Part shown: piece by piece, positions 5,325 through 11,100 of the stretch
Numbering within the stretch: the first letter of the stretch is position 1
Layout: each line of letters begins with the position of its first letter
Source: Collinsella sp.
Lineage (GTDB): Bacteria > Actinomycetota > Coriobacteriia > Coriobacteriales > Coriobacteriaceae
DNA: 11,100 nt
NCBI GenBank assembly: GCA_019425045.1
Contig: JAHYYI010000042.1
Location: 1-11,100 of the forward strand
Direction: 5' to 3'
The notes under the pieces: model-generated
The model's input: the letters and a program-made list of their open reading frames with translations, nothing else
Database searches by the model: none
Told to the model about the DNA's origin: nothing
Made by a program: the position numbers and the translations under genes

Positions 5325-6161
5325 ATGGAGTATCCGCAGCTTGCCGTCATGAATATCAGCCATCGTTATTTTGACCTTGAGGAATTCTTTTCTTCGGCAG
5401 CGGCCTCGGGCTACACGTGTTGCGAGCTTTGGACCGGGGCGATGCATCTGTATGTCGATTGCCATGGATACGATTCGCTCGAGCAGGTGCGGGAGCTGTC
5501 GCAGCGGTATGGGGTTCGGATTGTGGGGCTTTGTCCCGAACAGAACAACCCCAAGCCGTGGAATATCGCGGCGCGTGGGAATGAGGCGCGTGCCCGCACG
5601 CTCGCGTACTTTAAGAACGTTGCGGATATCGCGGCGGAACTTGGAGCCGAGCAGGTCATGGTCTCGAGCGGCTGGGCATTTTTGAACGAGCCGATCGAGG
5701 ACGCGTGGGGTCGCAGCGCCTCGATGCTGCGTGCGATTGCCGAGCATGCGGGAGAGCGCGGCGTGCGACTGGTGCTCGAGGCCCTACAGCCGGTTGAGTC
5801 GATGATCGTGAACTCGGCGGCCGACACGAAGCGCATGATCGAGGCAGTTGATCATCCGGCACTTAAGGCGTGTCTGGATTTGGGCGCTATGGCGGTGGCA
5901 GGGGATACCATCGACGATTATTTCGATCTGCTTGGCGATGATGTCGCCCACGTGCATTTTGTCGATGTTGCGGCAGATGGCACGACGCATCTTGCCTGGG
6001 GTGACGGCGACCGCGATATGCGCGCCGACCTGGATAGGCTGGTGGCGCGCGGCTATCGCGGAGTTGTTTCGGCCGAGACCTATGACGGGCGCTATTTCGC
6101 CGACCCCGCAGCTGCCGATGCGCAAGTAATGGCAGAGTATCGTCGTGCGATTGGCGCCTAG
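5325..6161 (+). CDS. FrlC-like TIM-barrel sugar isomerase/epimerase
   Basis: A 278-residue protein of the AP endonuclease 2/xylose isomerase-like TIM-barrel family. It resembles E. coli FrlC (as I recall its sequence) over most of its length: IVGLCPEQN (66-74) against IIGYTPETN, AWGR (127-130) against VIWGR, LVLEALQPVES (149-159) against LILEPLTPYES, and YFDLLGDDVAHVHFVD (199-214) against YFDKLGDKLRHLHIVD. Expected metal ligands are E152, D185, a His of HVH (209 or 211) and E251. FrlC interconverts fructoselysine and psicoselysine at C-3, so with the deglycase and PTS this points to Amadori-compound catabolism. A D-tagatose/D-psicose 3-epimerase-like activity on a free or phosphorylated ketose is the main alternative. 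Codon use is less biased than in the deglycase gene. It closes the catabolic locus, and no clear terminator follows it. Confidence 0.75.
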   Translation: MEYPQLAVMNISHRYFDLEEFFSSAAASGYTCCELWTGAMHLYVDCHGYDSLEQVRELSQRYGVRIVGLCPEQNNPKPWNIAARGNEARARTLAYFKNVADIAAELGAEQVMVSSGWAFLNEPIEDAWGRSASMLRAIAEHAGERGVRLVLEALQPVESMIVNSAADTKRMIEAVDHPALKACLDLGAMAVAGDTIDDYFDLLGDDVAHVHFVDVAADGTTHLAWGDGDRDMRADLDRLVARGYRGVVSAETYDGRYFADPAAADAQVMAEYRRAIGA

Positions 6162-6249
6162 GCGGGTTTGGGTTGCGGCGATCTGCCCTATGTTTCCAAA
6201 TGAATACGGCGTGAGCGGCTGCGATGGATTTTCCCCGCAAGCACTCTAG

Positions 6250-6255
6250 TATGCT
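6250..6255 (+). promoter_or_regulatory. Possible -10 element of the his operon promoter
   Basis: TATGCT (4/6 match) is the best -10-like hexamer in the 169-bp gap before hisZ-hisG. A good -35 is missing at the right spacing; 6227-6232 reads GATTTT. If it is used, transcription would start near 6262, a few bases before the hairpin at 6265. I see nothing else in 6162-6249: no T-box core, no tRNA-like fold and no terminator for the epimerase gene. Confidence 0.3.
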
Positions 6256-6264
6256 AAAGTACCC

Positions 6265-6299
6265 AGAAGACCGGCGGAGCTATGCCGGTCTTCTGTTCT
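6265..6299 (+). terminator. Perfect hairpin in the his operon leader (terminator, attenuator or 5' stem-loop)
   Basis: AGAAGACCGGC (6265-6275) pairs perfectly with 6284-6294 around an 8-nt loop. The following bases, GTTCT, are only partly T, so termination would be weak. The hairpin ends about 36 bp before the hisZ-hisG ATG. It could end the upstream catabolic transcript, attenuate the his operon, or cap its mRNA. Confidence 0.55.
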
Positions 6300-6330
6300 A
6301 TATGAAGCACAGCATGAGGAGGCTCACCAG

Positions 6331-8046
6331 ATGACGGCCACACCGTGGGGATTCCGGGACATATTGCCCGAGGAGGCTCAGGCGCGCGAGGAGATCGCAT
6401 GTACGGTGAAGGGCTGCTTCAGGGAGCATCATTACCTTCCGGTCGAAACGCCGCTGCTCGAGGACAAGGGTTCACTCGAGGAAGGCGGCCGCATTGCGGA
6501 CACGCCGTTTAAGCTCTTTGATGACGACGGTCGCCTGCTGGTGGTCCGTCCCGACAACACGCTGCCGATCGTGCGCTTGGTTTCGACCCGCATGCACGCG
6601 GCCGATCTGCCGCTGCGCCTTCGCTACGAGGCGCCGGTGGTTCGTGAGTGCCAGCGCAACGCTGGCGGTTCGCGCCAGTTTACGCAGCTGGGCTTTGAGC
6701 TTATCGGTGCGGGCGATACCGCGGGCGATGCCGAGATTGTCTCGCTCGTGGCCGAGACGGTGCGCAAGCTGGCGCTGCCCGATGCGCGCATTATCGCAGG
6801 TAGCGTGCGTCCGTTTAAGGAGCTGCTCGCGGCGTGCGAAGATCGCGAGCTGGCTGCCGAGGCATTGCGTTGTGTGCACGCCAACGACTTTGTGGGCCTC
6901 GATGCCCGCGTGGCGGCAAGTGCCGAGTCCGAGGCTGTCAAGGCTGCCATCAGCGAGCTGCCGCGCTTGCACGGCGGCGCCGAGGTGCTCGACCGCGTGG
7001 ACGCGCTGCTGGATGCCGCCGGTATCGTCGCGCCGCTCACGCGCGAGCTGCGTGCCCTGGTCGAGGGCCTGGCTCCCGAGGACGCCCAGGTGCTGTCGTT
7101 CGACTTCTCCATCATGAACTCTTTTGATTACTACACGGGCCTGGTCTTTAAGGCTTATGCCGGCGGCCTGCCCGATCCGGTCGGTTCGGGCGGACGCTAC
7201 GACTCCATCTTTACTGGCGCGTTTGGCGACGGCATTGAGGTGCCGGCGGCGGGCTTCGCCTTTTCGCTCGAGCGTCTGGAGGCCGCGCGCACCTCGGCCG
7301 AGGACGCCGCTTCCGACGGCGATCATGCCGCGGGCCGTGGCGCCGAGGGCCCGCTGCGTATTGCCGTGCCCAAGGGCTCGCTCAAGGCCGATACCCTCGA
7401 CGTGCTCGAAGCTGCGGGCCTGGACGTCTCTGAGCTTCGCGACCCCGGCCGTCACCTGATCGTGCGCGGTCGCGACACGCGCGCCAGCGAGGGCGCGGTC
7501 GCCGATATCGAGTTTGTCATCGTGCGACCCAGCGACGCGCCCGCCTTTGTGGGCTGCGGCGGTGCCGACTGCGGCATCTGCGGTTGGGACTCGCTTATCG
7601 AGGCCGACCTCAACCTGCTGCAGCTGGTCGATCTGGGCTACGGCCTGTGCACGTTTATCGAGGCGGAGCCCGCATGGCGCGCCGGTCAGGCCGAGCGCAA
7701 CTATGCCCGTCGCGGCTCGCTTCGCGTGGCCACCAAGTATCCGCGCATCGCGAGCGCCTGGTATGCCGGGCGCGGCGTGAATGCCGATATCGTTTCACTG
7801 CACGGCAATATCGAGTTGGGCCCTATCGTCGGCATGACCGACCGCATCGTGGACATTACCGCCACGGGTGCCACGCTGCGCGACAACGACTTGGTCATCA
7901 CCGGCCGCATTATGGACTGCACGGCCCGCTTCTTCGTCAACCCGGGTGCCGCGCGCCTGGATCCGCGCGTTCGCAACCTGGCCGATCGCCTGGTGGCTGC
8001 CGTGAAGGACAAGCATTTTGAGCCCGTCGCGGGTTCGGCACAATAG
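6331..8046 (+). CDS. hisZG: HisZ-HisG fusion: ATP phosphoribosyltransferase with fused regulatory subunit
   Basis: A 571-residue fusion. Residues 1-318 are HisZ, a histidyl-tRNA-synthetase-like regulatory domain: WGFRDILPEEA at 6-16, motif-2 region YEAPVVRECQRNAGGSRQF (99-117), FDYYTGLVFKAY (265-276) and GSGGRYDSIF (285-294). An Ala/Asp/Gly linker (about 319-341) joins short-form HisG (342-560): LRIAVPKGSL, VIVRPSDAPAFV (396-407), RVATKYPRIA (465-474), HGNIELGPIVGMTDRIVDI (491-509) and the PRPP loop TATGATLRDN (510-519). HisG catalyses the first step of histidine synthesis, ATP + PRPP to phosphoribosyl-ATP. HisZ, normally a separate protein, gives activity and histidine feedback. The linker is continuous in frame, so this is not a missed stop. 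CGGADCGIC (409-417) carries three cysteines where HisG usually has none. GAGGAGG (6316-6322) supports the start. Confidence 0.93.
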   Translation: MTATPWGFRDILPEEAQAREEIACTVKGCFREHHYLPVETPLLEDKGSLEEGGRIADTPFKLFDDDGRLLVVRPDNTLPIVRLVSTRMHAADLPLRLRYEAPVVRECQRNAGGSRQFTQLGFELIGAGDTAGDAEIVSLVAETVRKLALPDARIIAGSVRPFKELLAACEDRELAAEALRCVHANDFVGLDARVAASAESEAVKAAISELPRLHGGAEVLDRVDALLDAAGIVAPLTRELRALVEGLAPEDAQVLSFDFSIMNSFDYYTGLVFKAYAGGLPDPVGSGGRYDSIFTGAFGDGIEVPAAGFAFSLERLEAARTSAEDAASDGDHAAGRGAEGPLRIAVPKGSLKADTLDVLEAAGLDVSELRDPGRHLIVRGRDTRASEGAVADIEFVIVRPSDAPAFVGCGGADCGICGWDSLIEADLNLLQLVDLGYGLCTFIEAEPAWRAGQAERNYARRGSLRVATKYPRIASAWYAGRGVNADIVSLHGNIELGPIVGMTDRIVDITATGATLRDNDLVITGRIMDCTARFFVNPGAARLDPRVRNLADRLVAAVKDKHFEPVAGSAQ

Positions 8047-8083
8047 CGCGAGCGCGCACGGGCGCCCCAACGTCCGGGCTGCG

Positions 8084-8118
8084 GGCCGACTGGTGCCGCC
8101 GTCCGGCCTCTCGTTTTT
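8084..8118 (+). terminator. Hairpin with T-run between hisZ-hisG and hisD
   Basis: GGCCG (8084-8088) pairs with 8104-8108, and AC/GT continues the stem past one bulged C, around a 10-nt loop. TTTTT (8114-8118) follows after five further bases. The 105-bp gap is unusually large for this operon. The gap between stem and T-run makes this a weak terminator at best, possibly one that tunes expression within the operon. Confidence 0.4.
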
Positions 8119-8151
8119 CGAACACAACCTCGACCGATAGGGGATACCGAA

Positions 8152-9588
8152 ATGAAGACCATCAAGCTTGCTCCCGGTGAGCGCCTCGTTACCAACCAGC
8201 TCAACCGTAAGGGCGTGCTGCCGCAAAATATCGTCGACGCCGCCCGCGATATCGTGGCCAACGTGCGTGCCAACGGCGATGCCGCGGTGCGCGATTACTG
8301 TCAGCGTTTTGACGGTGTTGAACTGCAGAGTTTCCGCCTGCCGCAGGAGCAGATCGATGCCGCGCTCGAAGGTCTCGATCCCGCTTTTGTCGCGGCGCTC
8401 GAAAAGGCTGCACGCCAGATCCGCGAGTTCCACCAGCGCGAGGTCGAGCAGAGCTGGTTTACCACGCGTGCGGACGGCACGATGCTCGGCGTTAAGGTGA
8501 CCCCGCTTGCCGCTGCCGGCATCTACGTGCCGGGCGGCCGCGCGCAGTATCCCTCCACGGTGCTCATGAATGCCATTCCCGCCAAGGTCGCCGGCGTCAA
8601 GCGCGTGGTCATGGTGACCCCGCCGCAAAAGGATGGCCTGATCAGCCCCTACACGCTTGCCGCGGCCAAGCTCGGCGGCGTGGACGAGATCTATATGGTG
8701 GGCGGCGCCCAGGCCGTGGCCGCGCTGGCGTACGGTACCGAGACCATTCCGCGCGTCGACAAGATCACCGGTCCGGGCAACGCCTTTGTCGCCGCGGCCA
8801 AACAGATTGTCTCGGGCGACGTGGGAATCGACATGGTCGCCGGCCCCTCCGAGGTCTGCGTGCTGGCTGATGCTACGGCCAAACCCATGGTGGTTGCGGC
8901 CGACCTGATGGCCCAGGCCGAGCACGATCCGCTGGCTGCCTGCTATCTGGTGACTTGCGACGAGCAGTTTGCGCGCGAGGTCGAGGCGGGTGTCGACATC
9001 CTGGTGGCGCAGTCCCCGCGCGCCGAGATCACGCGCGCCTCGCTCGACAACGAGGGCACGATCGTGGTGGCCGCCGACATGACTGCCGCCGTCGAGGCCG
9101 TGAACACCGTGGCGCCCGAGCACCTGGAGCTGCACTGCAAGGACGCGATGGGCCTGCTCGGCGGCATTCGCAACGCCGGCGCCATCTTTGTGGGCGCCTG
9201 GAGCTCCGAGCCGCTCGGCGATTATGTTGCCGGCCCCAACCACACGCTGCCGACCGGCGGCACGGCCATGTTCTCCAACCCGCTTTCGGTCGAAGAGTTC
9301 GTCAAGCGCTCGAGCGTCATTTGCTATACGCCCGAGGGCCTGCTCTCCGACGCTCCCGCTACGCAGCGCCTGGCCGAGGCCGAGGGCCTGTGGGCGCACG
9401 CGCTTTCTGCCGCCCTGCGCCGTCGCGTGCTGGAACAGGGCGAGGATGCCGTGAGTGCCGCGTCGCTGGCCGCGGCCGACCTGACCAAGGTTGCCTGGCC
9501 GGGCGACGCTGTGGCGACGGTCGCCGAGGGTGTGGACCTGGCGGCTGCAGGCTCGGATGGCGCTGGCGCGACCGGCGAGGAGGCCTAA
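8152..9588 (+). CDS. hisD: Histidinol dehydrogenase
   Basis: A 478-residue protein, longer than the usual roughly 430. It carries out the last two steps of histidine synthesis, oxidising L-histidinol to histidine with two NAD+. Motifs run in family order: PLAAAGIYVPGGRAQYPS (118-135), TGPGNAFVAAAK (206-217), the zinc ligands Q255 and H258 in AQAEHDPLA, catalytic E323-H324 in APEHLEL, D357 in GDYVAGPNHTLPTGG, and H416 in EGLWAHA. The last 45 or so residues are an Ala/Asp/Glu/Gly-rich tail ending GATGEEA, outside the conserved fold and partly disordered in look. TAGGGGA (8138-8144) precedes the ATG by 7 bp. hisC starts 1 bp after the stop. Confidence 0.96.
   Translation: MKTIKLAPGERLVTNQLNRKGVLPQNIVDAARDIVANVRANGDAAVRDYCQRFDGVELQSFRLPQEQIDAALEGLDPAFVAALEKAARQIREFHQREVEQSWFTTRADGTMLGVKVTPLAAAGIYVPGGRAQYPSTVLMNAIPAKVAGVKRVVMVTPPQKDGLISPYTLAAAKLGGVDEIYMVGGAQAVAALAYGTETIPRVDKITGPGNAFVAAAKQIVSGDVGIDMVAGPSEVCVLADATAKPMVVAADLMAQAEHDPLAACYLVTCDEQFAREVEAGVDILVAQSPRAEITRASLDNEGTIVVAADMTAAVEAVNTVAPEHLELHCKDAMGLLGGIRNAGAIFVGAWSSEPLGDYVAGPNHTLPTGGTAMFSNPLSVEEFVKRSSVICYTPEGLLSDAPATQRLAEAEGLWAHALSAALRRRVLEQGEDAVSAASLAAADLTKVAWPGDAVATVAEGVDLAAAGSDGAGATGEEA
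9577..9583 (+). promoter_or_regulatory. Ribosome binding site fixing the hisC start, inside hisD
   Basis: GAGGAGG lies in the last codons of hisD, 6 bp before the ATG at 9590. It excludes an in-frame ATG at 9491 that would add 33 Arg-rich residues unlike any HisC. Confidence 0.75.
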
Positions 9589-9589
9589 C

Positions 9590-10705
9590 ATGGCCGAACT
9601 TACGCCGCGCATGAAGGAGCTCGTCCAGCCCTACCTGGCCGGCATTGAGCCCTATGATCCCAACTTTACGCCCACGCGCATCAATCTTTCGGCCAACGAG
9701 AACACCTATCCCGTGCCCGTTGGCGTGCGCGAGGCGATCGACGCGGCCTTGGCTGCCACGCCGCTCAACCGTTATCCCGACCCCATGTCCAACGACCTGC
9801 GCGATGAGCTTGCTGCTTGGCATGGCGTGACGCGCGAGAATATCTGCGTGGGCAACGGCGGTGACGAGCTGCTCTATAACTACTTGCTGGCGTTTGGCGG
9901 CGCGGGGCGGACCCTGCTCAACTGCCCGCCGTGCTTTAGCGAGTATGCGTTCTTTGCGTCGCTGTGCCAGACCGAGGTGCGCGACGTGTGGCGCGACCCG
10001 GCGACCTTTGAGCTCGACCAGGCGGCGGTGCTTGCGGCGGCTCCCGAGTGCAATCTGGCGATCGTGACCTCGCCCAATAATCCCACGGGTGACGTGGCGC
10101 CGCTCGACTTTGTTGCGGCTCTGTGCGATGCCTGCCCCGGCATGGTGATGGTCGACGAGGCCTACGTGGAGTTTGCCGACGATTCGTTTGGCGCGGCCAC
10201 CACGGCGCAGGGGCTTATCGCCGAGCATCCCAACCTGGCGATTCTGCATACACTGTCCAAGGCGTTCGGCGCCGCCGGCACGCGCCTGGGCTATGTGATC
10301 GCGGCGCCCGAGGTCATCGACGTGTTCGCGGCGATTCGCCAGATCTATTCGGTCAACGTGTTGAGCCAGGCGGCGGCGCTTGCCTGCGTGCGTGCCCGCG
10401 ATGCGTACGCGCCCGTGGTGGCACAGGTCGCATCCGAGCGCGAGCGCGAGCTGTGCGCCCTACGCGCAATGGCTGCCGAGGGCCTGCCCGTGGAGGTATG
10501 GCCGAGCGCGGCGAATTTTGTGCTCGCGCGCACGCCGCATGCCACGCGCGTGCGCGAGCGTCTGCGCGACGAGTATTCAATTTTGGTGCGCGACTTTAGC
10601 TACGCGCCGGGGCTCGCGGACTGCCTGCGCATTACCGTGGGCACCCCGCAGGAAAACGACGAGGTGCTGGCCGCGTTTGCCGCGCTGGTGAAGGAGGAGA
10701 TGTAG
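9590..10705 (+). CDS. hisC: Histidinol-phosphate aminotransferase
   Basis: A 371-residue class I/II PLP aminotransferase of normal HisC length. It converts imidazole-acetol phosphate to histidinol phosphate with glutamate as amino donor. Landmarks in order: INLSANENTYPVP (31-43), LNRYPDP (59-65), GNGGDELL (88-95), SPNNPTGD (161-168) with N164, VDEAYVEF (188-195) with D189 and Y192, TLSKAFGAAGTRLGY (221-235) with the PLP lysine K224 and R232, and R347 in CLRITVGTPQEND, which binds substrate phosphate/carboxylate. It begins 1 bp after hisD and ends directly at the hisB ATG, so translational coupling along the operon is likely. Only the his context separates it from other aminotransferases of this class, but that context is strong. 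Confidence 0.95.
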   Translation: MAELTPRMKELVQPYLAGIEPYDPNFTPTRINLSANENTYPVPVGVREAIDAALAATPLNRYPDPMSNDLRDELAAWHGVTRENICVGNGGDELLYNYLLAFGGAGRTLLNCPPCFSEYAFFASLCQTEVRDVWRDPATFELDQAAVLAAAPECNLAIVTSPNNPTGDVAPLDFVAALCDACPGMVMVDEAYVEFADDSFGAATTAQGLIAEHPNLAILHTLSKAFGAAGTRLGYVIAAPEVIDVFAAIRQIYSVNVLSQAAALACVRARDAYAPVVAQVASERERELCALRAMAAEGLPVEVWPSAANFVLARTPHATRVRERLRDEYSILVRDFSYAPGLADCLRITVGTPQENDEVLAAFAALVKEEM

Positions 10706-11100
10706 ATGGACCGCTATGCCGAGGTAACCCGCAAGACGGGCGAGACCGACATTGTCGTCAAGCTCGACCTGGATGGATCCGGTGTGTGCGATATCTCGAC
10801 CGGCGTACCGTTTTTCGACCACATGCTCAACGCCTTTGGCCGTCATGGCCTGTTCGATCTGACGGTGCACGCGGTGGGCGACGTGGAGGTCGATGCGCAC
10901 CACACCGTCGAGGACACGGGTATTGTGCTGGGCGAGGCGTTTTGCCAGGCTCTGGGCGACAAGGCGGGCATTACACGCTTTGCCGACGCGGCGATCGCCA
11001 TGGACGAGACGCTTGTGATGGCTGCTGTTGATATTTCGGGCCGCGGGCAGGCCTACTGCGAGCTGCCCGTGCCGACCGAGCGCGTGGGCAGCTTCGATAC
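10706..11100 (+). CDS. hisB: Imidazoleglycerol-phosphate dehydratase, N-terminal part (cut by window end)
   Basis: The first 131 codons of a protein normally near 195 residues; the reading frame is open to the end of the window. It catalyses the dehydration of imidazole-glycerol phosphate to imidazole-acetol phosphate, the step before HisC. VPFFDHMLNAFGRHG (34-48) and the metal-binding VDAHHTVEDTGIVLG (62-76), with H65, H66, E69 and D70, are the family signatures. The N-terminus starts directly with the dehydratase fold, so this is the single-function enzyme and not the phosphatase fusion of enteric bacteria. The ATG follows the hisC TAG with no gap, and AAGGAGG (10691-10697) lies in the end of hisC. 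Confidence 0.95.
   Translation, partial: MDRYAEVTRKTGETDIVVKLDLDGSGVCDISTGVPFFDHMLNAFGRHGLFDLTVHAVGDVEVDAHHTVEDTGIVLGEAFCQALGDKAGITRFADAAIAMDETLVMAAVDISGRGQAYCELPVPTERVGSFD

Noticed and set aside
6162..6330. T-box riboswitch or classical His-rich leader attenuator ahead of the his operon
   Set aside because: No T-box core sequence, the gap is too short, and no short frame with a run of His codons is present. Only a single hairpin with a poor U-tract is visible.
7795..9612. Minus-strand open frame of 605 codons opposite hisZ-hisG and hisD
   Set aside because: It lies opposite genes with clear protein motifs; GC-rich codon bias leaves the antisense frame free of stops. The translation is His/Gly/Arg-rich with no family motif and no ribosome binding site.

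Overview
The window reads as a compact, GC-rich bacterial chromosome whose genes all lie on the + strand. It most resembles a gut actinomycete of the Coriobacteriia, and Collinsella is my best guess. Three things support this: strong C/G preference at third codon positions, several mannose-family PTS genes in a row, and a histidine operon that opens with short-form HisG fused to HisZ. The genus is an inference from gene content and style; no 16S rRNA or other marker gene is present.

Region 1 (1-1391): the last 27 codons of a mannose-family PTS EIID subunit, a strong intrinsic terminator, and a 404-residue MFS permease whose ribosome binding site follows the terminator directly. A second mannose-type PTS operon therefore lies just upstream of the window.

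Region 2 (1392-6161): a catabolic locus. A perfect 12-bp inverted repeat overlaps a good sigma-70-type promoter ahead of a two-domain SIS protein of the FrlB/FraB/GfrE/GfrF sugar-amine deglycase type. Next come a hairpin terminator and a complete four-subunit mannose-family PTS (EIIA, EIIB, EIIC, EIID). After another hairpin comes a TIM-barrel epimerase that resembles E. coli FrlC (fructoselysine/psicoselysine 3-epimerase) along its length. Read together, the PTS would import and phosphorylate an Amadori-type sugar-amine, the SIS enzyme would split the phosphorylated adduct into hexose 6-phosphate and free amine, and the epimerase would bring in the C-3 epimer. The exact substrate cannot be read from sequence. 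This is the most interesting part of the window.

Region 3 (6162-11100): the start of a histidine biosynthesis operon: a HisZ-HisG fusion, hisD, hisC and the first 131 codons of hisB. The hisD-hisC gap is 1 bp and hisC-hisB have no gap. The remaining his genes presumably follow beyond the window.

A recurring layout is that hairpins, some with U-tracts, sit 17-33 bp ahead of start codons at five gene boundaries. They may be ordinary terminators squeezed between genes, attenuators, or 5'-terminal stem-loops of mRNAs. No RNA gene, insertion sequence, CRISPR array or origin was seen, and no gene-free stretch exceeds 300 bp; the longest are 170 bp (1392-1561) and 169 bp (6162-6330).
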